The notes beneath the pieces were generated by a model. It was not told where the DNA came from and did no database searches. It was given only the letters and a program-made list of their open reading frames with translations. Source: Sporisorium sorghi (taxonomy: Eukaryota > Basidiomycota > Ustilaginomycetes > Ustilaginales > Ustilaginaceae). From it: DNA of 32,555 nt. Shown here piece by piece: positions 20,401 to 27,931 of this stretch (its first letter is position 1; each line of letters begins with the position of its first letter). A program made the translations under genes and the position numbers. The stretch covers positions 5,490 to 38,044 of the forward strand of contig JALCCG010000206.1 in the NCBI GenBank assembly GCA_023212695.1, given 5' to 3'.

Positions 20401-21243
20401 ACGTCACTGGCTGCAGCACGAAGCGCCGACCTCGCAGCGAATCGAGAGTTCCGTGTTCCCACGAATGAAGCACCGAACAAGGTGACGCTGCGACGTGGGC
20501 CAGCGATGCGCGAGCAAAATCTGCAGCCGCAATGGCAACGCGATGAAGAGGCGAGGGACTGCCTCGGCTGCGGACGACACTTTACCTTTTTCCTGCGCAA
20601 ACACCACTGTCGACGATGCGGCCGCATCTTTTGCGATGCCTGTTCGTCGAAGCGTGCGCAGTTGAGAATGGCCGAGATCGTCGTCGATCCAAGTCTACCA
20701 GGGATGGCAGCTTCAGAGGTGCTGGCCCCGACGCGAGTCTGCAACGGCTGCCACGCCGAGCTGCAATTGCCTCCGCAGCTGCAGAACATGCGGGCAGCAG
20801 AAGCGATGATGGCTGGCCCGCGAGCCCGTGCTGCAGGCGAGCCTTCCAGCCGCTCCGCCATCGAGACGCAACTGGACGAAGGCGGGCTCCGGTCGACGCT
20901 GGCACCCCCGAGCGATGTCTCGAGCCGGGCCAGCGAGCTGACTGAGTGTCCCGTGTGCTCCACCTCGCTCTCTGCGCTGGGCGGCTCCGAAGAGCAAGAG
21001 GCCCACGTGCGCAACTGTCTCGAGAACGGCGGTGGTGGAAGTATGCAGGGCGGCAGATATCTGGTGTACAAGCTGCCCGAAAACTCGCCCATCGTCGGGA
21101 AGGAGTGCTCGATCTGCATGGAGGATTTCGTTGCAAACAGCACCATCGCACGTCTGCCGTGCCTGTGCTACTTCCACCGTGGCTGCATCGACTCTTGGTT
21201 CAAGCGGGGACGCTCGTGCCCTGTCCACGCTCGCGAGTGGTAG
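17407..21243 (+). CDS. upa1: Upa1-like endosomal adaptor: PAM2, PAM2L, ankyrin, FYVE and RING domains
   Basis: A single exon encodes 1278 residues from the first in-frame ATG. In order: disordered Ser-rich N-terminus; a PAM2 motif (LSPNASVFKP, 131-140); an acidic PAM2-like motif (DEDDFVYPG, 230-238); ankyrin repeats (about 355-520); a second PAM2-like motif (DDDEFIYPN, 942-950); a FYVE finger (Trp1043 onwards, RKHHCRRCG at 1064-1072, closing CNGC); a C-x2-C/H-x3-C finger (Cys1181, Cys1184, His1200, Cys1204); and a C-terminal RING (1234-1278). This order is that of U. maydis Upa1. There PAM2 binds the MLLE domain of Pab1, the PAM2L motifs bind MLLE domains of Rrm4, and FYVE binds PI3P on early endosomes, so mRNPs travel along microtubules. 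The last two fingers resemble animal ZNRF1/2 (TIARLPCLC, CIDSWF, RSCP-H); the final zinc ligand is His1274. An E3 ligase activity is inferred only. Confidence 0.93.
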   Translation: MTQPDPLTAGHGEGDNASTHDVWASVASSSSTQEEPTRSRLDNANGGASASMHAPAQVKASYAAQSFNDASGFPSTGLTARLTRDNSSFGSKVSGNGSEARRPKFAPYEAENLWASSSSSSQPSKTSQSSLSPNASVFKPSRIVQGTSQPAASSHDFEDPLTSACSSHTSSPQVQHTPIDHDQQEQSEMLANGNVHQGDDTVRQDHDTKDAATQPETHESTASNAAESDDEDDFVYPGTGNSQDSPAADQDEPEASSASGKAGSQGPAFTEDQQPASNIEAPKQDEISDVATDREQPAASSSVVEQAAKIDYDTLAELCSRGTLADLQSFFQAACSSSAQASGISMFALSNDPNPSNGLVPLHFAAKEGQTDIVRWLITEAGAIVGMEDREGETPLHKAAMAGRLSVSSVLLSHGADANAKDTDGWTALHNACSRGYLDLVRLLIDRGGAHIDIQGGRGAWTPLMNAASKGHLPVVRHLTAKYHADPFVRNAAGETAFDVAAATFEVYICEVLERYEAERWNASKYTSSINSHPGRIIPGRGPYEPLALHTTVPVILHENQRLDTRLQTLAMNGGKPRWSSSSAARAHKPDRRSPSSMPPGPLAPSRTRHAPMRQDDVGLPTRSLPYKLRLRTRVGPAAARRRAAALAAQRSSHAQNSHEDDMASTPTPESVLQAQRASQAANGNSSQGAEEETSHFWLCEWQLDTTHPLVDVEHGWQYAQSFDALDDKWSSQPPPPLERLLEGRGLSASVTRALTGGAGLANAQADQEASSSGWVRRRRWIRVLRRRLDIEFGDDLEACEGVGSAGIEHLVSSSDSDAHGSGSHGLSTAAIMAAQEAAKLECSQLGPDADYVSRAKALAGSSAASGATPADALGDDRDELARRIARLVMAITELRAAFEDDDVERRSRAEELRKEYTLQLGQLREATGLDEDEDEDAADDDDDEFIYPNSYKDDGASVFTRLVNAETSGTLSRPPISQRQSSAATLLRSSVAPSEAGTSLAAARSADLAANREFRVPTNEAPNKVTLRRGPAMREQNLQPQWQRDEEARDCLGCGRHFTFFLRKHHCRRCGRIFCDACSSKRAQLRMAEIVVDPSLPGMAASEVLAPTRVCNGCHAELQLPPQLQNMRAAEAMMAGPRARAAGEPSSRSAIETQLDEGGLRSTLAPPSDVSSRASELTECPVCSTSLSALGGSEEQEAHVRNCLENGGGGSMQGGRYLVYKLPENSPIVGKECSICMEDFVANSTIARLPCLCYFHRGCIDSWFKRGRSCPVHAREW

Positions 21244-21795
21244 ATGCGGGACGAAAGGTTCTTGCGTTGATTACGATACACTCATTTTCATGTATAGAGT
21301 TTCTACGTCAGATGAATGCACAAACTGAGCTGTCGATACAGCACGTCGGCGTCGGTACTCTTGATTGATCGTGGCTGTGAGCTCTCCCCTGACAGACCAT
21401 TGAAGATGATCAAGGTGGACGAAAGGCTCGAAAAATACTAAACTTGTTAGAGACCCTACGTGAACAGATCTAGATTTTTTGGCAGAGGCGCGTCAACGCG
21501 TTAAGAACAACATGCAGCAGCATCGGATGTGTCTTTCGCCTCCACCAACCTCGATTCTTGCACTTCCAAAGCTGTTTCTCTCTCGAACACCACCACCATC
21601 TTCGGACATTTGCAACCAAATACTCTCAGCGTTACCCGGGTGCCAGACACCTAGCCGTAGAATCTCCCCAGCAAGCTCCTCTCCATCTTTTCAGGAGCAC
21701 GATTCATGACCGCTCTCGACATTTCACAGGGCACCTTCTGGACCTAGCGCACCTCGGATCTCCTTTGCTGGCACCCATCAGCATCCTTGCACACT
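21244..21795. other. Tandem intergenic region between upa1 and the Nnf1-like gene
   Basis: It holds the 3' region of upa1 and the promoter and leader of the next gene, both on the plus strand. The last 250 bases are C/T-rich, as in other 5' leaders of this window. No gene or repeat is visible. Confidence 0.5.
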
Positions 21796-22940
21796 ATGTC
21801 TTCGGAGGCTCAGTTCGAGCCTGAAGGCCACAATACGGACGAACAGAATGTGATCGAGCAAGAGAAGGTCGACGAGGAGAGGGAGACATCGTTTCTGTTT
21901 CAGAAGGAGGCACGCGATGCAGAGCTCGATACGCCTGCGGCCGCTGCAGCAGAAGGACACGAAGCGGATGCTGGCGATGCAGTGGCGCGGCAGGCGAACG
22001 CGGAACCGACAACACGGAGCGACGAAGAAGAAGAAGAAGCTGCGGCGGTAGAGGAAGCAACGGCAACAGAAGCACCAGCAGAAGCGGAAACAGAATCGGC
22101 GAGCAAGCCAACGCGCAGCTCCAGAAAGAGCCGAACATCCGAACACGACCCGACCTCAACAGAAGCACCATCCGAGCCATCCAAGAAGAAAGCACGCAAG
22201 TCGGTCGCCACCACATCCACTCCCGGCACCACCTCGGCCCCCGACGCCGACGCCAACGTCCGGCTGGACCGGCTGCGGCAAGCGCTGTTCCGCTTCCTCG
22301 ACCTCATCGAGCACCGCGCCACCGCGTCGAGCTTCGCCAAGGCTTTGCCGCACATTGACGCCGAATCCGTCGAGGCTCTCCGCCAGCAGTTCGTCAGTCA
22401 GCTCAAAGAGGCGATCATCGACGAGTCGGAGAAGCTGATCGAGTCGAACGACCTCGAGGTCAAGCTGGCGTCGCTGCACCGGCTCGCGCAGGAAGCTGAT
22501 GCGCGCTACCAGGCAGGGTACGCGGAGGGCGCGGAGGAGATCAAGGACGTATGGCGCAAGGAGATGGACCTGGAGACGGCGATCTCGGCACGCGCGATTC
22601 CGGACCAGGAGCGGAGGGTGGGTGAGTTGAAGGCGGAGCTCGAGGCGGTGCGTAGGGAGAACCAGGCGATTCATGGAAAGTTGCTCGACACGCGCGCGAG
22701 GTGCGACGCCATCCAGAGCGACGCCAGGGACTCGCTCGACGCTCTTGAGTCGGTACGTAGACGTGTGGGCCACCAGTTACAATCGTGTCGAGAACATCCA
22801 CTGACACTCGCATTCCGCTTTCTTCTTTGCTCCCACCCTCGAAACAGGCCATCAAGGGCCTCGAGGCGACACCAGACATGCAGAAACAGCTCCGTCAAAC
22901 CATGGACGACCTCCTCCAAGACCTCGGCGCTCGGGTTTGA
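21796..22940 (+). CDS. NNF1: Nnf1/PMF1-like kinetochore protein (MIND/Mis12 complex subunit)
   Basis: Exons 21796-22752 and 22848-22940 give 349 residues; the intron has a gtacgt donor and a gaaacag acceptor. Residues 1-150 are acidic and Ala/Glu/Thr-rich with a basic patch KKKARK (130-135), a likely nuclear signal. From about 156 the Nnf1-type domain follows: RLDRLRQALFRFLDLIEH, then SSFAKALPHID, LRQQFVSQLKEAIIDESE and NDLEVKLASLHRLAQEADAR. A coiled coil runs to the end (about 265-335, closing with IKGLEATPDM and LLQDLGARV). The family is a subunit of the MIND (Mis12) complex linking inner kinetochore to Ndc80. The assignment rests on the pattern of the helical domain, remembered rather than searched; another coiled-coil nuclear protein is possible. 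Budding-yeast Nnf1 is about 200 residues, so the N-terminal extension is unusual. Confidence 0.7.
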
Positions 22941-23180
22941 TCCTTCTTCCACCCATTTCCACTTCTCCACTGTAAAAATTACAGTAATTTATCACACACA
23001 CAATCCAGGGGTTTCTCTTTCCCTTGTCTCGAATGCATGGCTGTGTTTCAAGTTGTTGCTTGGATGACATGATCGTGCGATGAAATGCAAATGACGCAGA
23101 AACGCTGCTCGTGTTGAACGGCAGCTCAGTAGACGCCGAGAGGGGGTATAACAGTTGATGAAAAATTCGGAACGGGAGGT
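22941..23180. other. Short convergent intergenic region
   Basis: These 240 bases separate the stop codons of the Nnf1-like gene (+) and the phosphatidylserine decarboxylase gene (-). They are relatively AT-rich (ctgtaaaaattacagtaa at about 22971-22988 forms a small palindrome) and contain nothing else recognisable. Confidence 0.5.
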
Positions 23181-25100
23181 TCACACTTGACGGCCATTCT
23201 TCTGCGCCTCGGATTCCTCCGGCGACGGTTCGCGAATATCGCCCAGGCGCTGACCCACCTTGATCTTCTGTTCCGGCTTCAAGTCGAAGCGGAACTCGGC
23301 AGGAGCCTCAAAGACCAGCACGATGGTGGAACCAAGCAAGAACCCGCCCATCTCGTCTCCCGCACCGAGCGGCTGCCCACCAAGCAGCTTGCTGGCGCCC
23401 GAGTAGGAAGCCTCCGAGTACGTGCCGGCGAGGTAGCGCTGCATGCGTACGTTGGTGCGCAGCGCCTTGTCAAAGTTGATGCGGATCGAGCCGACGTTGG
23501 TGGCGCCGACGGGCACCATGCCGAAGAAGCCGTGCCTCCAGCGGCCGAGCAGCGCAACACGCTCGTTGAGCACAAACAGGTTGGACAGACGCCGAGCCAT
23601 GTAGGGTGAGACCGAGTAGAGCTCGCCGCGGAAGTGGCGACGGCGCTCGGCGACCCAGTTGGTGGGGCTGTGGAAGCGGTGGTAGTCTCCGGGAGCCAGG
23701 TAGATGACGCAAAAGAAGAGCTTGTTGCCCTCCTTGACGCCTTTCTGGTTGGGCGAGTGGGGCTGCAGGAGTGGTGGAAGCGCGCTCACGCCCATCTCGT
23801 AGGCGACGTTGGCGTACCGGCCAAGCACCTCGGGAGTGTCGGGCTCGGGCATGCCGGCATCGTCGATCTGCTTTGGCTTCTTGGCGGCTGCAGCATCTGT
23901 CTTGGGCTGTTGATCGTCATCGTCATCCTCGTCTGCATCGCTGTTATGACCGCGCGAGCCGTCGATGGAGTTGGATGGGGGCACGCCGGTGGTGTTTGAG
24001 CCTTGAGCCGGGCTACGCTTGACCCAGGACTTCCAGTAAGAAGCCTTGACAAATTTCTTCCAGAAGGATTTGCGTTTTGGCGTCTCATCCGGGTCGGGCA
24101 CTGCCGACTTGCTCTTTTCGTCGCCGAGAAGCTCGTCAAGGGTGTAGTCGATACCGTTGACCGAAGCGAACTGGCGGTCGTCGAGGCGCTCGTGGTCGGC
24201 ATTTTCAATTGAGTTGCCCACCACGTTCTCTGTAGCTTCCGGGGAGCTCGTCACGCCGAGAAGAGCGTCGAGCGAGTAAGTGATGCCCTTGACCTGCTCG
24301 ACACGTCTTCCGGCGATCTCTCCGAAATGCAACACCTTGCCGTCGGCGGGGGAGACGAGGATGCTGTCGTCGATGGGGCGCGCACCTTCCTTGAGCTCTC
24401 GGTAGAAGAACTCGCCCAAGCTCTTGTAATGTGTGAGATCCGGATCCTTCATCTCGTCCAAATTGCAGCCAAAGATGTAGGCGTACAGCTTGAAGCCGAA
24501 TGGACGGAACCAGACGGGAAGCGTAATGTTGTTGGCCCAGCCCCAAGCGCGCGAGATGGCGTTGAGAGGAAGCGCGCCGATGACATAGACGGTCCAAGGA
24601 CCCTGCATCTTGACGACCTGGCCGTTCTCGTCGACGATCTTGGTACCGACGCCCTTGCCATTCTGCTCGGCGACATAGTTTCTGCGAGCCTGAACGCCGA
24701 CGAGCACGACGGCACCGAGCAGGATGGGGATAGGATACCACTTGATGGGTGTGCTGGACCATGATCTCGAAAGCTTCTGCTTGTATGAAGGCTCTTGCTC
24801 TTGTTTGCCTTGCTTGGATTGATGAAACTGACGTGCCTGTTCTTCGGAACGGCTTCGCGCTGCACGATTGCCTCGGACAGTATTGGCTTCGTGTTCAGCT
24901 TGAAGCGGGTCGCGGCTGTAGTATCGCTTCGTAGATAATGATGAGGGATGTGTCAAAAGGGTCGTAGTGCTAATGGATGGCGATGGCACAGCTGATCTGC
25001 GACAAGGCAAAAGATGTGACGCCGAGTGTAGGTTTTCTGGTAGCGCCAAGATACGTAGAAGGTCGCCACGGCCACGAGGCCGCAAGATGGGTGGTCGCAT
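23181..25100 (-). CDS. PSD1: Phosphatidylserine decarboxylase proenzyme, mitochondrial (Psd1 type)
   Basis: A single exon encodes 639 residues from ATG 25100. The enzyme makes phosphatidylethanolamine by decarboxylating phosphatidylserine in the mitochondrial inner membrane. The N-terminus is Arg/Ser-rich without acid residues to about 20 and looks like a presequence (to about 62, TKRYYS). One transmembrane helix lies at 121-138. The catalytic triad is visible: Asp253 (SPADGKV), His477 (YHRFHSP) and Ser591 in the LGST autocleavage motif. Self-cleavage between Gly590 and Ser591 would give a 49-residue alpha chain carrying the pyruvoyl group. Between Asp253 and His477 are two similar segments (GITYSLDALLG at 272-282, GIDYTLDELLG at 316-326). 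After them comes a 130-residue linker with an aromatic-basic patch (KSFWKKF, YWKSWVKR) and an acid run (DADEDDDDD). Fungal Psd1 proteins carry related insertions here. All key residues are intact. Confidence 0.95.
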   Translation of the reverse strand: MRPPILRPRGRGDLLRILALPENLHSASHLLPCRRSAVPSPSISTTTLLTHPSSLSTKRYYSRDPLQAEHEANTVRGNRAARSRSEEQARQFHQSKQGKQEQEPSYKQKLSRSWSSTPIKWYPIPILLGAVVLVGVQARRNYVAEQNGKGVGTKIVDENGQVVKMQGPWTVYVIGALPLNAISRAWGWANNITLPVWFRPFGFKLYAYIFGCNLDEMKDPDLTHYKSLGEFFYRELKEGARPIDDSILVSPADGKVLHFGEIAGRRVEQVKGITYSLDALLGVTSSPEATENVVGNSIENADHERLDDRQFASVNGIDYTLDELLGDEKSKSAVPDPDETPKRKSFWKKFVKASYWKSWVKRSPAQGSNTTGVPPSNSIDGSRGHNSDADEDDDDDQQPKTDAAAAKKPKQIDDAGMPEPDTPEVLGRYANVAYEMGVSALPPLLQPHSPNQKGVKEGNKLFFCVIYLAPGDYHRFHSPTNWVAERRRHFRGELYSVSPYMARRLSNLFVLNERVALLGRWRHGFFGMVPVGATNVGSIRINFDKALRTNVRMQRYLAGTYSEASYSGASKLLGGQPLGAGDEMGGFLLGSTIVLVFEAPAEFRFDLKPEQKIKVGQRLGDIREPSPEESEAQKNGRQV

Positions 25101-25592
25101 CTATTGGTGTATTGGATGTAAGTGAGCGTCGAGAGATGCGATAGTTGATGAAGATCGAGTGACCCGGAAAGAGAAGGTGAATGAGATGATTGACGTGGTG
25201 ATTGCAACAAGAAATCGAGCATGGGCCACCGTCACTCAGTCACAGAATCAAGAAATTTCCAACGCGTCACGTGTGAGCCCGATCTGCCCACGATGCGGTC
25301 TGAAAGCGCAAGGCAAGCTGCAGGCGACTCAAAAGCACACTTTCACGCAAAGCAGAAGCGGCACTTCGCTATCAAAGAAGCAATCTTTCGCGGAGGATGT
25401 TCGACACAGACTTAAGTTCAAGAATGTATGGAGCCAGCTTGCACCAGATCACAGAAACCGGGGGAAGTGAAATGAAGCTTTGCTACGTCGAAGCGATCAT
25501 ACAAGATGGGGGCAAGGGAGGCAGGCGGTGACCGAGAAGCTGTGGATAGCAACTTAGCCCCTCGGCCAACTTTTGGCAAGTTTCGCAGCACC
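25101..25592. other. Upstream region of the phosphatidylserine decarboxylase gene
   Basis: The region lies between the PMP3 stop codon and the decarboxylase ATG, both genes on the minus strand. It should hold the 3' end of PMP3 and the promoter of the decarboxylase. No gene, repeat or clear element is visible. Confidence 0.5.
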
Positions 25593-26257
25593 TTACTGGG
25601 TCGCTCCATACGAAGGAGGCGGTGCCTGATAGGGAGTGGCAATAGGCTCGCCATACTTGGGCACCCATTCGCCATTGCCCCTGTACTGAACAGCGCCGTT
25701 GTATCGCTCTTCGGCCTTCATCTTTTTGTAAATGAGCCAGACTGTAGCAGATTTGAAAACGATCGACCCAGGTATCTAACGTCAGTCAATGTCAACAGCT
25801 TCGACGGGAGTACTCGCTTCACTTGCAAGCATGGATGTGTCCTGGGATGTAGCTGGAGAATGACCCCGTAGCAGCGATCACGGTCGCAAATGGATGTCAG
25901 TGAGCTCGTCTTTCCGTCACGATCCAGGCCCTCGTCGGCTATGAACTTACCCTAGAATGGTGAGCAGGATGTTGATCATCAGATCACACGAGCACTGTCG
26001 TAGTCCAGCGGTTTAAACGAGATATGGCGGGATGAGTGAGCCTGTCTCTGAAATTCACAAGCCGGCCTCGACTGCACTTACACCCGTGATGAAGGCCACA
26101 CCTGCAGGCGGGAGGATCAGGGCCACTGTTGATTGTCGAGCAGAGGATCAAAGACGGGAGTGTGAAGATCAGCTACCTCGACCAAGATTGTGCCTCATCG
26201 CAAGCACAGCTGGTGCAACATACCCAGGATGAGAATGATGTCGGCGCCGTCAGTCAT
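25593..26257 (-). CDS. PMP3: Plasma membrane proteolipid 3 (Pmp3/UPF0057 family), five exons
   Basis: Minus-strand exons 26257-26224, 26125-26082, 25994-25951, 25852-25827 and 25741-25593 total 297 bases and give 98 residues. None is long enough to show as a gene by itself. The product starts MTDGADIILILVALILPPAG, continues GVAFITGCSCDLMINILLTI and LGYIPGHIHAFWLIYKK, and ends in a hydrophilic tail (AEERYNGAVQYRGNGEWVPK, finishing PPPSYGATQ). Two transmembrane helices flank CSCDLMINILLTILGYIPG, the family hallmark. Pmp3 is a small plasma-membrane protein that affects membrane potential and salt tolerance in yeast. Introns are 98, 87, 98 and 85 bases. Three have GT donors (gtatgt, gtaagt, gtaagt). 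The last, 25742-25826, has a GC donor (gcaagt) and a ctacag acceptor, and is needed to make HAFWLIYKK. The gene is divergent from the hydratase gene. Confidence 0.92.
25742..25826 (-). other. GC-AG intron in PMP3
   Basis: On the minus strand the exon ends CATGCTT and the intron begins gcaagt; it ends gctacag before TCTGGCTC. A gactgac branch-type sequence lies upstream of the acceptor. The junction T|TC keeps frame and gives HIHAFWLIYKK, as the family requires. No GT donor nearby restores that frame. If the intron is kept, translation stops three codons on (HACK then stop), deleting the second membrane helix and the tail. Confidence 0.82.
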
Positions 26258-26781
26258 CTTTGTCGTTTCTTTTTATGTGTGATGCCGTTGAGTGTTCGTG
26301 TGAAGCAAGGAGAGCGGATATCGAGAGATGGTGGAAGGTGGACAGCGTGCAACCAAAGCGAGGCTATCAATGATATCACGTGGACAAAGATAGAGCTTTC
26401 GAGCTGCAGTTCTGCGTGAAGCCCCGGCGGAATGCACAGTTTGCGGCACTTTTCCAGTGTCGCATCACGGACGAGCCTCGATTCAAGTCAAGGCGCAGCA
26501 AGAGTGGAGGGAACTGCCCCCCCCCCCCTCTTCGGATCGGGGCGATCTTTCCAGATCGGGAGCGCGATCTGCGCTTCCCCTGCATTTCTTTTGCGTTTGG
26601 TTGCCGGAGACGATGAAGGCCGGCCGACCGGCTCAACTTTGTCCTCCTCCCCACTCGAGCCACACGCCATACACACATCGACTTGCTCGACCTTTCGCTC
26701 TACGCACATCACAACCATTCCAAAGTTACGGACAGGGCATCTACTAGCGCACAACATCAACCTTTGGCGACCAACATCACC
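26258..26781. promoter_or_regulatory. Divergent promoter region of PMP3 and the enoyl-CoA hydratase gene
   Basis: 524 bases separate the two start codons. A run of 12 C lies at 26517-26528, followed by several GATC-containing words (ggatcggggcgatc, agatcggg, gcgatctgcg) within about 50 bases. The 100 bases before the hydratase ATG are C/A-rich, like other leaders here. No TATA box is clear. Confidence 0.5.
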
Positions 26782-27931
26782 ATGTCATCTTCCCAGCTCG
26801 TCATGCCCAAGGTGGGCTCGCATCTCATCCTCACTACACCAGCACCTCACGTGCTCCAAATGACCCTCAACAGGCCCAAGCAGCTCAACTCGATGACTGA
26901 CGCCATGGAAGAAGACATCTGTCGCGTCTTTGACTGGTTCGAGACCGAGCCTTCGCTGTGGGTCATCATCCTCGCTGGCAAGGGCAGGGCCTTCTGCGCC
27001 GGACAGGATCTCAAGGATTGGCTGAGCAAGAGCAGAACACAAGAAACCATCACACATGCGATAGGCGAGCCGATGCAGTGCGAAGCCGAAGTCAACATCG
27101 CAATCCAGAGGCTCAAGCGAGGTGGCTTTGGCGGGATGAGCGCACGCAGGAGCGCCAAGCCCATCATCGCCGCCGTCGACGGTATCTGCATGGGAGGCGG
27201 CACAGAGACCATCCTCAACTGTGACCTTGTTGTCGCCAGCACACGTTCGGTCATCGGCCTGCCGGAGGTAGCAAGAGGCGTGGTGGCGGCCATGGGCGGC
27301 ATCCCTCGACTCACGCAGCTTTGCGGTCATGTAAGTCACAGCATCACTGTCCACTCCTCCTCCCGTCAAATTTAAGTGTCAACAGATGTAGCTGACCTTT
27401 GTTCATCCTCTCAACAGCAACGTGCATCGGAACTTGTCCTGCTCGGCAAGCCCATCAGCGCCAAAGAAGCGCACGACCGATACAACATGGTCAATCGTCT
27501 CGTCGACGTCGCAAAGTCGACATCAGAAGAGCTCGGTCAGGCAGCCGTGGACCAGGCAGCCATCGAGATTGCTACACAGCTGACCCAAAACAGTCCTGAC
27601 AGCGTGCTCGTCACCAAATCGGCGCTCGTCATGGCGCGCGACTCGACCAGCGGCGACATTGATGCTTCGGCACGGGACAACTTGCTCTCGGATCGGAGTC
27701 GATTGCTCTATGTTGGCAAAAACCTCAGCGAAGGCTTGGAGGCGTTCAAAGGCGTAAGTGCTTGCTCTTTTCTGGCTTGACGTAGCATCTCGCTGAGGTT
27801 GAGGAGTCTGTACTGATGCAAGACGACCTCTGCCTGTTTGGCGCCGTGATTGACCACAGAAACGCCAACCCAAATGGCACAACCCAGTTCCGCTCACGGC
27901 TACTGGCAGCGACCCTCGCTCCAAGCTTTAG
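26782..27931 (+). CDS. Enoyl-CoA hydratase/isomerase family protein with peroxisomal targeting signal SKL
   Basis: Exons 26782-27330, 27418-27753 and 27860-27931 give 318 residues. The crotonase fold shows FCAGQDLKDW (71-80, oxyanion hole), the loop KPIIAAVDGICMGGGTE with Glu142, and GLPEVARGVVAAMGG with Glu162. Both acids correspond to the two catalytic glutamates of rat enoyl-CoA hydratase, so hydratase activity is expected. The 24-codon last exon ends RSKL then stop, a consensus PTS1, so the spliced product should be peroxisomal. Intron 2 (27754-27859) has a gtaagt donor and a ccacag acceptor; keeping it yields VSACSFLA and a stop, without PTS1. Peroxisomal members include beta-oxidation hydratases and the hydratases of siderophore side-chain synthesis (Fer4/SidH). 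No siderophore genes are near, so beta-oxidation is the default reading. An alternative such as methylglutaconyl-CoA hydratase cannot be excluded. Confidence 0.88.

Noticed and set aside
22971..22988. Small palindrome ctgtaaaaattacagtaa as a terminator
   Set aside because: Fungal RNA polymerase II does not use hairpin terminators of this kind; the stem is short and AT-rich and lies in a convergent 3' region.
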